A stretch of 64,000 bases of DNA from Verrucomicrobiota bacterium (GTDB lineage: Bacteria; Verrucomicrobiota; Verrucomicrobiia; Opitutales; Opitutaceae), in contig CAUJJL010000086.1 in assembly GCA_963205455.1 (NCBI GenBank), positions 34,257 to 98,256 of the forward strand. Reading direction: 5' to 3'. The position numbers and the translations under genes were made by a program. How positions within the stretch are numbered: the stretch's first letter is position 1; every line of letters begins with the position of its first letter. Shown here piece by piece: positions 1-10,300 of the stretch. The notes beneath the pieces are model-generated. The model searched no databases. It saw nothing but the letters and a program-made list of their open reading frames with translations, and was not told the origin of the DNA.

Positions 1-680
1 TTTTCCTCGCGGTGATGGGATTCTTTTTCACAGGGATGCTTGAAGGCTATGGCGGTGCCGGCCAGGAACAGTCGCCCGCCACGATTTTCTTTCGCTTCTT
101 CTTCATCCCCGTTTTTTTCATGGTGCCCCTGCTGACGATGAAGTGTTTTGCGGAGGAGCGCAGGCTGGGCACGCTGGAGACCCTGCTGACGACTCCGGTC
201 ACGACAACGGAGGTTGTACTGGCCAAGTTTGGTTCGGCATACATCCTCTATCTTGCGCTCTGGGCGTCCACCGGGGGGTTCTTCTACGTCCTGTACCGGT
301 TTGCTGGGGACCGATTCATTGATCCGGGTCCGTTAGTGGGAGGTTATCTCTTCATAGCCATTTCCGGTTTGTTGTTCGTCGCGATCGGCGTGTTCGCGAG
401 TTCGCTGTCCCGCAATGTCGCCGTTGCCGCCATCCTGTCGTTCACGCTGCTGTTCGGCCTGATCGTGGGGCTCAATTTTCTGGAAACGATGGCGGTGATC
501 GACCTTGAGTTCATGCGACCCGTCAAGGCAGCCGTCGGTTACGCGCAGGTGTTTGAGCACCTCGACGACTTCAGTCGCGGCGTCGTCGACACACGGCAGG
601 TCATCTTCTATCTGAGCGGAACGATACTCACGCTGATCTTCAGCATCCTCGGCGTTGAGGCCAAGCTCCTGCAAGGCTGA
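1..680 (+). CDS. ABC-2 type transporter permease, GldF-like (5' truncated by window edge)
   Basis: Membrane permease of an ABC exporter related to the gliding-motility GldF and NosY family. The reading frame is open to the left edge (first full codon at position 3), so the N-terminus lies outside the window; a GTG at 12 is only an internal possibility. The visible part has at least five hydrophobic segments. It also has the family's cytoplasmic signature, F-x-E-E-R-x-x-G-T-L-E followed by L-L-T-T-P-V (about residues 46-64 from the GTG), where the permease contacts its ATPase. The stop is 5 nt before the GldG-like gene. The ATPase gene is probably just outside the window. Family call is firm; substrate unknown. 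Confidence 0.88.
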   Translation, partial: FLAVMGFFFTGMLEGYGGAGQEQSPATIFFRFFFIPVFFMVPLLTMKCFAEERRLGTLETLLTTPVTTTEVVLAKFGSAYILYLALWASTGGFFYVLYRFAGDRFIDPGPLVGGYLFIAISGLLFVAIGVFASSLSRNVAVAAILSFTLLFGLIVGLNFLETMAVIDLEFMRPVKAAVGYAQVFEHLDDFSRGVVDTRQVIFYLSGTILTLIFSILGVEAKLLQG

Positions 681-685
681 GCAAC

Positions 686-2176
686 ATGATCCTCGCCGAA
701 AGTTTTCGCGCCGCGCGCTGGATCCGCCTCATCAACCTGGTCCTCCAGGCACTTCTTTTCACGACCCTTTTTGCCGGCCTCAACTACATCGCACCGCACT
801 ACTTCACGCGTTACGATCTCACCCAGTTTCGGCGCCATTCGTTGTCGCCCGAAACCATCTCCTACCTCACCAGCCTGCGGGCACCGGTCGAAATCATCGT
901 CACACTCTCCGAGGACGACGAGAATGAGGAAATTTCGCAGGCGGCCCGTGATCTTGCAGGCATTCTGAAGGAGTATGTTTACCAGACTGAAGGAAATCTG
1001 GATGCATCAAGAGGGTATGATGGCAGGATTACGGTGAAGTTTCTCGACGTCTATCAGCGACGTCGGGATGCGGAGCAGATCGAGGTCGGTCCGAACACGG
1101 TTCTTGTGAGAAGCGGAGACCGTCGCCGCGTGGTTGGCCTGGAAGAACTCTATAAGATTGAGAACCGAAAGAAGACAGCCTTCCAGGCGGAGCAGGCGTT
1201 GACCGCAGCGATCCTCAGCGTCGCCAATCCCGAGCGGAAGAAGATCATTTTTCTCCTGGGTCATGGTGAAATGCATCCTGACGATGTTGAACGCACGCGA
1301 GGACTTTCCCTGTTGAGAGACAGCCTTCGGCTGCGCAATTTCGACCTCGAAGGCATGGATCTCGCGCAAGTCCGCACGATTCCCAAGGACGCGCTGGTGA
1401 TCATACCAGGACCCATTGCGCGATACGGGGCACCCGAAGTGAACCTGCTCCGAACATGGATGTCGACCGATGCAGGCCGTTTGATTGTCCTGATTGGACC
1501 AGGAGCGAACCATGGACTGGAACGTCTCCTCGACGAATGGGGTATCCTTGCGGACGACGTTCGGATTTTCGATGACGGCCCCGACGGACAGAACGAGGAA
1601 GGCGACTTGATCATGCGTGGACTCAACAAGGACAGTCCGATCACTGCCTCGCTTCATTCGAATGGCCTGCCCGTTCGTTTCGGCACCGCTCGGCCTGCCC
1701 GCCCGGATCCAGGACGTACGCCCGATGCGGGGCTTCAAGTGGTGCCGCTTGTGCAGACTGCGGCGAGCGCGTGGGGGGAACGGAGCTATAGGTTGAATAT
1801 CACTCCCAGAAACGATCCCGGTGTCGACCTGCCGGGACCGATCGTGGTCGCATCCTCCTCGGAACGGGTCGCACCTCCCAAGGCATCCAATCTGCCTTTT
1901 AGCGTGCGGGGTGGACGCATCGTCGTTTTTGGCTGCGCCGATTTTGTCGCCAACGACCGCATCGAAGCCCAGGGGAATTTGACGGTGCTGCTCAATGCGA
2001 TCAACTGGTGCGTCGATCGTGATGCCCAATTGAATGTCCCGGCACAACCCATCACCCGGCTGCAACTCTCCCTGACCCAAAAAGAGCTGTCGCGCCTCCG
2101 CTACAGCCTGCTGCTTGGAGTGCCTGGGGCTGCGGCACTGCTGGGCCTGATTGTCTTTTGGACCCGCCGCCGTTAG
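686..2176 (+). CDS. GldG-like ABC-transporter auxiliary protein
   Basis: A 496-residue protein of the GldG/ABC-transporter auxiliary type (PF09822-like). One N-terminal membrane helix (about residues 10-32) is followed by a large periplasmic region and a C-terminal helix (about 470-490) ending in R-R-R. The periplasmic region has the Rossmann-like pattern of the family, for example the L-L-G-H-G-E stretch near residue 190 and I-I-P-G-P-I near 234. It follows the permease by 5 nt and precedes the DUF4340 gene by 14 nt, so the three are almost certainly one transcript. In the Bacteroidota GldG is needed for gliding; this permease/GldG/DUF4340 trio also occurs in non-gliding bacteria, where its cargo is unknown. 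Confidence 0.85.
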   Translation: MILAESFRAARWIRLINLVLQALLFTTLFAGLNYIAPHYFTRYDLTQFRRHSLSPETISYLTSLRAPVEIIVTLSEDDENEEISQAARDLAGILKEYVYQTEGNLDASRGYDGRITVKFLDVYQRRRDAEQIEVGPNTVLVRSGDRRRVVGLEELYKIENRKKTAFQAEQALTAAILSVANPERKKIIFLLGHGEMHPDDVERTRGLSLLRDSLRLRNFDLEGMDLAQVRTIPKDALVIIPGPIARYGAPEVNLLRTWMSTDAGRLIVLIGPGANHGLERLLDEWGILADDVRIFDDGPDGQNEEGDLIMRGLNKDSPITASLHSNGLPVRFGTARPARPDPGRTPDAGLQVVPLVQTAASAWGERSYRLNITPRNDPGVDLPGPIVVASSSERVAPPKASNLPFSVRGGRIVVFGCADFVANDRIEAQGNLTVLLNAINWCVDRDAQLNVPAQPITRLQLSLTQKELSRLRYSLLLGVPGAAALLGLIVFWTRRR

Positions 2177-2190
2177 ACTGATCCACTCCC

Positions 2191-4206
2191 ATGCGCACAA
2201 AAGTCACGCTGGTTCTCATTTTCCTGAACGCTGCGCTCTTTCTGTTCATCTTCTATTTCCTGCGTCCATCGATAAATGAAGCGACTCGGGAGCATTCCCG
2301 TCGCCTCGTGCTCGGGCCCCAGGCGGCGAACATCCAGAAGATTGAAATCATCGGAAATGCCGAACCCATCCGCATGGAACTGCGCCCGGACGGCTGGTAC
2401 CTGACCGCACCGCTGGAATGGCCGGTCGCCGAGCACGCCATACGTACGATCCTCAATGAACTTCAACTGCTTGAGCGCGAGGCGAGCTTCAGCCGGGAAG
2501 ACCTCCAGAAAAGCGGCCTGACGCTTGCGGATTACGGCTTGGACAAACCCGCGTTCATTCTGACCCTGACTCCAGGAACGGCGACCGGAACACCAGGTCC
2601 GTCCGCCAACCCGCCGATTGTCCTCAAGGTGGGCGCCGAGACCAAGGGAGGGAACCGCCTCTACATCCTATCACCTGACGGCGACCGCGTGCTGGTTGTG
2701 AGGCGAACACTTTTGGACAGCCTGCGACTGCCCGTCGACCAGTTGCGGCGGGACAAGCTCTTCTCGATTCCTCACTATGAAGTGCGATCGCTCAGCCTGC
2801 AGGTTGCTGCCGCAAGCACTCTCCGGGTCCGTCTGCGTCACGAAGGAAACCGCTGGCTCTTCGAAACCCCGATTCGCACGCGGGCGAGCAAGGACCGTAC
2901 AGAACTTGCCATTAGCCAGCTCAATGGGCTCACCGCAGCCACGTTTCTTCCCCAAGCAACAATGGATCTGGCACGCACCGGCCTCGCCAACCCAGTGCTT
3001 CGCGTTACACTCGAAGGAATCAACCGCCGGGAGACCCTTCTTCTTGGATCCGCGGTTACAGCGGAAGGCAACGGAACCCCTCCTCCTCCCTCCGGCGACG
3101 ACGTTCTGACCTACGCAAAACTGGAAGACAGGGCGGCGGTATTCACGACGTCCGTACCAAAGGTGCTGCTCGCGACGCTTCGAGACTCCCAGGAGGAACT
3201 GAGGGAACGGCGAATTCTGGATCTAGACGGGCGAACGATCACCTCCATTGGTCTGCGTGCAGGCAACCGCCCGGAGCTTACCCTCCAACGACTCGACACG
3301 AATCCCGCAGAATCCGGCGGAGAAGCACCCGGAGCCTGGCAGGTGGTGCGCCCGCTGGCTTCGGGTGGTGGAGTGCAAACACTGCCAGCGGACACTGCCA
3401 CCGTAGATCGCCTCATCCAGCAACTCGCGTTTCTTGACGCTAAGAAATTCTTGAGCGATGCACCGAGCGCGGCCGATCTGGAGAACTGGGGCTTCAGTCG
3501 ACCCCTGAGGGAGATCTCGGTTTCGCTCGCAAAGGCCGCCCCGTCATCGGGTGAATCCGCAGGAACCCCGGGGCCCATTGTCCTGCAGGTCGGTATTGAG
3601 AGCCCCACGCAGGGACTCTACTATGCGCGCCTGGATAAACAGGATTACGTTTACCTCGTTGATGGCAGCATCCTGAGTCAGACGCCGGTTGAGGCACGCA
3701 TCTACCGTGAAAAGCGCCTGCGTGAGCTCCCGGCAGGCGCGTCAATCACCGGGCTGTCGCTCAGCAGATTGGACGGCTCGGTCATCTTTTCAAGGAAGCT
3801 GACCGCGCCGGAGACTTGGACTGAAGTTCTGGCGACCCTTTCCAGCAGAGAGCGGACCGCGGTGGAGTCGCTGCTCCAGCACCTGCGAATCCTGCGCGCC
3901 AAAAGCATCGTGGTGGACACGTTTCAACCCACGGTTCTGCTCGACGGCGTGGAAAAGCCCTGGAGCTATCGGTTGGATCTGACCCTCGCGTTCAGCGGCG
4001 CGGGCGCAAAGACCGAAGAATCGACGATATTCCTCAGTGAAAGGACGGGCGGTGGAACCCAATTGGCGGGCACCTCCGACTTTGGCGGCGTTGTATTCGA
4101 AGTGGAGCAACCCCTGTTGGATGCTCTCTGGGTTCTCACCTACGGACCGCGCGATCCCGGGCCTCTCCCCGTCAGTCCAGCGGCAACCAAAGCCGGTGCC
4201 CCCTGA
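2191..4206 (+). CDS. DUF4340 domain-containing protein
   Basis: A 671-residue protein with one N-terminal membrane anchor (about residues 5-24) and a long extracytoplasmic part holding repeated DUF4340-like units. Each unit has a phrase of the type 'W-x-L-x-x-P-L' followed by 'Y-G-L-D-x-P' or 'W-G-F-S-R-P' (near residues 110 and 430) and 'L-x-V-G-x-E' (near 148 and 467). These phrases are typical of the family, which accompanies GldG-type exporters. It begins 14 nt after the GldG-like gene and has an ATG start. I infer a structural role at the outer face of the inner membrane with the permease. Molecular function is not established. Confidence 0.82.
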   Translation: MRTKVTLVLIFLNAALFLFIFYFLRPSINEATREHSRRLVLGPQAANIQKIEIIGNAEPIRMELRPDGWYLTAPLEWPVAEHAIRTILNELQLLEREASFSREDLQKSGLTLADYGLDKPAFILTLTPGTATGTPGPSANPPIVLKVGAETKGGNRLYILSPDGDRVLVVRRTLLDSLRLPVDQLRRDKLFSIPHYEVRSLSLQVAAASTLRVRLRHEGNRWLFETPIRTRASKDRTELAISQLNGLTAATFLPQATMDLARTGLANPVLRVTLEGINRRETLLLGSAVTAEGNGTPPPPSGDDVLTYAKLEDRAAVFTTSVPKVLLATLRDSQEELRERRILDLDGRTITSIGLRAGNRPELTLQRLDTNPAESGGEAPGAWQVVRPLASGGGVQTLPADTATVDRLIQQLAFLDAKKFLSDAPSAADLENWGFSRPLREISVSLAKAAPSSGESAGTPGPIVLQVGIESPTQGLYYARLDKQDYVYLVDGSILSQTPVEARIYREKRLRELPAGASITGLSLSRLDGSVIFSRKLTAPETWTEVLATLSSRERTAVESLLQHLRILRAKSIVVDTFQPTVLLDGVEKPWSYRLDLTLAFSGAGAKTEESTIFLSERTGGGTQLAGTSDFGGVVFEVEQPLLDALWVLTYGPRDPGPLPVSPAATKAGAP

Positions 4207-4285
4207 TACCGTCACGGAACGACTCCAGGCGGCCTGTCGAGCGAAAGCGGCAGATCCTTGAACGAACAGGCGCAATCGGCAAATC

Positions 4286-7078
4286 GTGAAACGCATCCTG
4301 AAACTTCTTCGGGTGACGACCTGGTATTGCACCACCTGCGTGTCGACGGTGCTGCTATGGACTTTCTGGCTCGCACTTGCGGCACTCATCGTCATCCAGG
4401 CAACCATCGCGACAAGCAGGGAACTCGCACTTCCTGTCTGGGCGCGTACGCAGATTGAAAACCGCCTCGCCCGCATGGGCATACGCGGCAGCTTTGGACC
4501 GACGGTGTTTGATACAAGCGGTCGCATATGGGTGAGGGACCTGAAAATTCTTCATCCCACCCTCGATGAGCCGTTGTTGGATGCCGCGTCGATATATGTG
4601 CGATTTGATCCCCGCTGGATTTCGGTCGGACGTTTTGAACCTTTGGAAATCGAAGTCGATGGTGCCACGCTGTGGCTTCCCTCAATGCACTCCGCGACGG
4701 GACGCGCCGAGCCGACCTTCAAGGATATCTCTTTGCACGTTGCCTCTGAAGGGTCGAGACTTTCGCTTTCAGGATTGTCGACGCAGCTCGGAAACCTCGC
4801 GATTTCGATTCACGGTCAGCTCAATCTTCCGCGCAAACCTCGGAGCCTTCAGCGAACAGGCATCGACGATCTCTGGCAGGAAGGCATCCGCATCTATCTT
4901 AGGCAGATGCGCCAGGTTCAACGCATCTTGGAGTGGCTTGGGCGTTTTGACGATGCGCACTTGAATGTGGAACTCAGGGAGAGTCCAGCCAGAGGCCTTT
5001 TCGGCACGGCGAATGTCGAATTCACCGCCAGCCACTTTCGCGTCCCGGACAACTGGACCCGCCCGCTCGGAGGCTCTGCCTCGCTGCAAGGCCTGACGGT
5101 ACACACGTTCGTTCCACTGGGGGGCGATGGACCGGAGGATATCCAGATCACCTGCGCCGCGGTTCGCGTGCAGGGTGTCGAGGGCCGATTCGCAAACGAC
5201 ATGGATGCGCTCTTGATCGCGACGCTTGACCCAAACTTCACTCGCGTGACTCCCCTTGCCCTCAAAGCGCGTATTGCGAAGCTCGCCGCTCCACCCTGGT
5301 CGGCGGATGCAGTTGGGCTCGAAACCAAGTTTCCCAGCCTCGACACCCAGATCACCGCAAGGATTGGCGGCGAGCCTTGGAGCGTGAATGTTCGATCGCT
5401 GGATGTGAAAAAAGGACACATGGACCTTCGCCTGGACGCTGGGGTGTCTCCTCAGATTATTGAATGGGCTGGCGGGATCCTGAAGCGCTCCCTTGAGAAG
5501 GAACTGACCCTCACGTCCAACCCGCGGCTGCTTGTGGATATTGACCTGGACAACGGTTGGAAACTGCAGCGATGCAAGGGACGGATTTCCGTTGATTCAG
5601 TGGTCGCACACAAGGTCGCGCTGGATCGGGCGAGTGCGGCGTTTGAACTGGCTGGCACCTCGTTGCGATTCGACGACATCATTCTGAAACAGGGGCCCAG
5701 CATCGCCAAGGGTAGTTATTGGATGGATACCGGCAGCTTGGACTTCCGCTTCCTGCTCGACGGTCGGCTCCGCCCCGAGGGCATCAGTGGATGGTTTCAC
5801 GACTGGTGGCCGGTTTTCTGGGAGAACTTCGATTTCACAAAGTCAGTGCCGTCAGCCTCCGTCGATATCCAGGGCCGCTGGGGACGGAACGCGGATTTGT
5901 CGGTGTTTGTCGCAGTTGAGAACGGACCGACTGCCATCCATGGAATATGGTTTGACCAGGCCCGAACACGTCTCCTTGTGCGCCCGCATTTCTATGACGC
6001 GCTCTATTTTCGCGTGAACCAGGGCGATCGGACTGCCTACGGCAGATTTTCGCGAACCGTGAATTGGGAGAAAAGGCTTTGGTCAAAACTGGAGTTCGAT
6101 GCGACGTCGAATGTTGATTTGGCCGACGCAGCGCGTGTGATCGGAATCGAGGGATTGGGTATTGTAGAGCCATTTTCCTTTTCGCAGCCTCCACAGCTCA
6201 AGCTGCACGGACACCTCGATGGTCCCGGTGCCCCCAAGGGGGAGCACAGGGACGTGAGCCTCGCCTTCTATGCAGCGGGTCCTGGAAGCTATTACGAGTT
6301 TCCCCTGAAAGACGTTTCAGTGAGCGGGACCATCAAGGATGACGACATCGTGCTGGATCCGTTTGCCACGGACTTCGCGCAGGGGACAGCGGAGGGGCGG
6401 TTCCATCTCAGCGGCAAGGAAGGCAACCGGCGCCTCGGATTTGATCTCCGGGTGAAAAATGCAGCACTGGGCGAGGCGATACGGGTACTTGAGGAATTCA
6501 GCGCAAAGCGAGCCGGCCGTGAGATTCCAAAGGAGAGCAAACTCCAGAAACAGATTGCCGCCGGCCGCATTGACGTCGCCATTTCGGCAGACGGAATGTT
6601 CGACAACCTCCTGAGTTATCAGGGGCAAGGGAACGCGCAACTCACCGGTGCAGACCTCGCAGAGATCAACCTGTTCGGTGTCCTGTCGCAGGTTCTGAAG
6701 CGGACCCTGTTCAACTTCACAACGCTCAAGCTTGACGCTATGCAGGCGAACTTCGCGATCCAAGGCCCCAAACTCAATTTCTCCCAGCTTCGTGTGACTG
6801 GCCCCCGTGCCCTCATCGACGCAAAGGGTGATTACCTGCTCGACAAAAGTGCGCTCGACGTAAAGGCGAAATTGTATCCGTTCGGGCAGGACAATTTTAT
6901 TCTCAGCAATGCGGTGGGGCTGGTCCTTTCACCGCTTTCTGAGGTCCTCGAATTCAAGCTCACCGGTCAGCTCGACGACCCCAACTGGAGCTTTGTCTAT
7001 GGGCCCTCCAATTTCCTGCGCGCGCTGCGAGGTGGAGATTCAAAGCCGTCAGACTCGTCTCATCCTCCTGAAAAATAG
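4286..7078 (+). CDS. Large AsmA-like membrane-anchored protein
   Basis: A 930-residue protein starting at GTG (4286) with an N-terminal membrane helix (about residues 15-45) and a long beta-rich remainder. The C-terminal third (about residues 740-900) has the AsmA/YhdP pattern: an alternating-strand segment with 'G-R-I-D-V-A-I-S', then 'G-N-A-Q-L-T-G-A-D-L-A' and a final 'F-K-L-T-G-Q-L-D-D-P-N-W'. AsmA-clan proteins are thought to bridge the periplasm and move phospholipids to the outer membrane. It lies 79 nt after the DUF4340 gene on the same strand and may share its transcript. AsmA-like is well supported; the exact subfamily is not. Confidence 0.75.
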   Translation: MKRILKLLRVTTWYCTTCVSTVLLWTFWLALAALIVIQATIATSRELALPVWARTQIENRLARMGIRGSFGPTVFDTSGRIWVRDLKILHPTLDEPLLDAASIYVRFDPRWISVGRFEPLEIEVDGATLWLPSMHSATGRAEPTFKDISLHVASEGSRLSLSGLSTQLGNLAISIHGQLNLPRKPRSLQRTGIDDLWQEGIRIYLRQMRQVQRILEWLGRFDDAHLNVELRESPARGLFGTANVEFTASHFRVPDNWTRPLGGSASLQGLTVHTFVPLGGDGPEDIQITCAAVRVQGVEGRFANDMDALLIATLDPNFTRVTPLALKARIAKLAAPPWSADAVGLETKFPSLDTQITARIGGEPWSVNVRSLDVKKGHMDLRLDAGVSPQIIEWAGGILKRSLEKELTLTSNPRLLVDIDLDNGWKLQRCKGRISVDSVVAHKVALDRASAAFELAGTSLRFDDIILKQGPSIAKGSYWMDTGSLDFRFLLDGRLRPEGISGWFHDWWPVFWENFDFTKSVPSASVDIQGRWGRNADLSVFVAVENGPTAIHGIWFDQARTRLLVRPHFYDALYFRVNQGDRTAYGRFSRTVNWEKRLWSKLEFDATSNVDLADAARVIGIEGLGIVEPFSFSQPPQLKLHGHLDGPGAPKGEHRDVSLAFYAAGPGSYYEFPLKDVSVSGTIKDDDIVLDPFATDFAQGTAEGRFHLSGKEGNRRLGFDLRVKNAALGEAIRVLEEFSAKRAGREIPKESKLQKQIAAGRIDVAISADGMFDNLLSYQGQGNAQLTGADLAEINLFGVLSQVLKRTLFNFTTLKLDAMQANFAIQGPKLNFSQLRVTGPRALIDAKGDYLLDKSALDVKAKLYPFGQDNFILSNAVGLVLSPLSEVLEFKLTGQLDDPNWSFVYGPSNFLRALRGGDSKPSDSSHPPEK

Positions 7079-7308
7079 CATGCACCGAAAATGGATTGCC
7101 TGAATGGGGCGGAAGGGATAACTCCTGAAGTATCAGGAATTCATTGATTCCCATGGAATAATAGCCGGAGAAGACGATGGATGCTATTGACTTGCGCTGC
7201 AATGTTCAGCCCCTTGGATCGGGGCGAATCGGATGAGGCCAGCAGGGGCGCTCCTTCCCTCAGCAATGCGCATGATGTGACGCTAATAATCGTTTATAGA
7301 GTCCTCTG
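7079..7308. other. 230-bp intergenic region with hairpins before the hybrid kinase
   Basis: No gene is visible. Three short inverted repeats can be read. TCCTGA/TCAGGA (7123-7128, 7133-7138) has a 4-nt loop. AATAGC/GCTATT (7160-7165, 7183-7188) spans a 17-nt loop and overlaps a TTGACT. GCCCC/GGGGC (7209-7213, 7221-7225) has a 7-nt loop. None is followed by a run of T, so none is a clear intrinsic terminator. The region probably ends the upstream envelope operon and carries the kinase promoter. Confidence 0.35.
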
Positions 7309-10300
7309 ATGGCAACACTTCCCACGCTACCTCAAATCCAGTGGCTTCGGCGCCTATCCGCAATCTCTGCGGTTGCGCTGATTGCCTTGGGGGTTGCGAT
7401 CCTGTCGGGTTGGTCATCAGCACCGGAATTGCCAACAGCGCTCCCTGGAGGCGATTTCCATGTAAGACTGAAGTCAGGCTTGGGTCTGATGTTCTTCGGC
7501 ACTGCATTGCTCGGATATTATCTCGGTCTGCGTGCGGCCGCATGGGGTGCGCTCGTGCCGGCTGCATTCGGTGGATTGGCCGTCTGGGAGTTTGTCGTGC
7601 AACAATCCAGCGCTCTTGGACGGGAGATTGTTCGAAATCCGCAGAGCATCGACAGCACGACCCGTGTGCACTTCCCGCTGATGCTTTCCTTTGGATTCCT
7701 GGCAGGAGGATTGGTCATTGCATGGCTGGCCAGACGGAAACGTCCGCGTTATCGCACACCCGCGCTCGCCCTTATGGGGACCGTGGCGCTGGCGGTCGGA
7801 TTTGCAACGACGGTTGGGTATCTGCTGAACCTCCCGCCGATCTATGGCTGGGGAACCTCGCCGGAACTGGCACTCATAAGCGCTGCCTCACTTCTTGGGC
7901 TCGGGGCCACGAGCATGATTTTTGCATGGAGGGAAGCTTCGAAAGTTCGGCCTGGCGCTCCAGCGTGGATTCCGTTGCCAGTCATCGTCGGTTCGCTGGC
8001 GCTCACTCTCATCTTTGCCTCGGGGCTGAGAACTCGCGACATCGAATACGGGCGCACCAACACAGAGTTTCAGCTCAATGGATTCGCAAGCGCGACAGAT
8101 CTCGAACTCGACCGGCAGGCGGGAGCGTTTGCCCGATTGGGCCGGCGCTGGGGGGCGGATGCGGAACTCGCTCCGGCCGTGCGCGACGCCGATGCCGCGG
8201 CTCATCTAGCGGATTCACCGGGAGCGCACTCGATCGTTTTGCTCGACGCGGCGCGCAATCCCGTCCGGGTATTTCCACTCCGCGGGAACGAGGGTTCCCT
8301 CGGAGTTTCCTATGATCAGGAAGCTGTCCGACGCGAGACACTCAACATTGCTGAGAACACGCTCACCGCGGCAGTGTCCGGCACACTGGAGATTCCCGGA
8401 CTAGGTTTGGGGTTTGTCATCTTTGCCCCGCTCTTGAGAGAGAACCGCGTCGTGGGATACGTGGGTGCCGAGTTCACCTATCGCCGCTTTTTCGGGGCGA
8501 TCGACATGAAGATGAAGCTCGCCGGACGCTACCACTGTGTTGTCCTGATCGACGGTATCAGGGTTTATCCGGCGGTCGACGATGCGACCGGGATTCCGGA
8601 TGAGGCCATTGTGAAGACATTCACCGTACACGATCGGCGTGTTCGCATCGAACTTTCCCCTACCCTTGCGCTCTTGCGCTCCAACCGCCGTTACCTGCCG
8701 GAACTCGCGCTGATAGCCGGAATCGGCATCAGCCTCCTCCTCGGCCTCTCGGTCCACCTCGCCAGGGCCGCCCGTTCGGGCCTGAGGGCAGCCGAACAAT
8801 CGAACAAGCGGTTGCTAGCCGAGAACGATGAAAGACGACGGGTGGAAGGCATGCTGAAGGTTTCAGATGAACGTCTTCGCCTGGCGCTGGATTCCACGCT
8901 GCTTGGCATCTTCGAGTGGCAGCTTGCGACCAACCGTGTCTATTACAGCCCGGGCATCTGGTCCATCGTCGGTCTCGATCCATCGTCGGCTCCCATGACA
9001 AATGAAGTCTGGGAATCGCTTGTGCATCCCGACGACCTTGAGCATTACCGGAATGCCTGGAACCTGCATCTCCGCGGCGAACGGAGTTTCATCGATCCGG
9101 AATACCGAATCCGCGTTGCTGATGGCTCGTGGCGCTGGATCTACGCTCGTTCACGGGGGTTCACCGCCAATGACCAGCCCGGTGTTCCCACGCGTATTGT
9201 CGGCACCGTTCAGGACATCACTTCGCTCAAGGCGAGCGAGCACGCTCTGCGCGAAAGCCAATCAGCGGCGCGCAAACTTTCCCTCGTCGCTTCGCGAACG
9301 GACAATCTGGTCATCATTGCAAAGCCGGACGGCACAATTGAGTGGGTGAATGAATCCTTCCTGCGCGTCATGGAATACACCCTCGCCGAGGTTGTCGGAC
9401 GGGGCCCGCAATTCTTCATGATGGGTCCAGAGAGTGATCCCCGCATCGTGCGGCGCGTAAGATCCGCGATGGAGCGCGGAGAGGGAATTTCGACCGATCT
9501 CGTCAACTACTCCAAATCGGGACGCAAGTACCACGTGCATCTCGAAATACAGCCGGTCAGGAACGAACAGGGCATCCTCGAAAACTTTATCGCGATCGAG
9601 GCGGATATCACTGGCCGGGTTGCCACCGAGAACGCGTTGCGCAAGGCGAAGGCTGAAGCCGACGATGCGTCGCGGGCCAAGAGTGAATTCCTGGCATCGA
9701 TGTCTCACGAGATCCGCACGCCGATGAATGGTGTGATTGGGATGACCAGCCTGCTGCTCGAAACCCCGCTTTCACCGGAACAGGCCGATTATGTTGCAAC
9801 CATACGTTCCTCGGGCGAGGCGCTGCTCACGATCATCAACGACATCCTTGATTTCTCCAAGATCGAGTCGGGCAAGATGGAACTCGAGCAGCAGCCGGTC
9901 GACCTGCAGGCCTGCATCGAGGAGGCCTTCGATCTCTTTGCGATGGCGGCAGCAGTCAGAAACGTTGAACTAACCTACCTCATTCATGAGGGCGTGCCGG
10001 ATTGGATCTCCGGGGATGCGACCCGCCTCCGACAGATTCTTGTCAATCTGGTCAACAACGCGGTCAAGTTCACGCCCGCCGGAACCGTTGCGGTGGAGGT
10101 TTCGATCGTTGAACCACCTGCCGACGCACCCCCTGATCCGCGCGGCACCTGGGCGCGCTTCTCGGTTCATGATACAGGAATCGGCATACCGCCGGAAAGA
10201 GTCGACCGGCTCTTCAAGCCCTTCAGCCAGGTAGACTCCTCGACGACCAGAAAATATGGCGGCACGGGACTCGGTCTGGCGATCTGTCAGCGACTCACCT

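Noticed and set aside
1007..2200. 397-residue minus-strand reading frame
   Set aside because: It is antisense to the GldG-like gene, has no family-like motifs and follows from the codon bias of a GC-rich gene.
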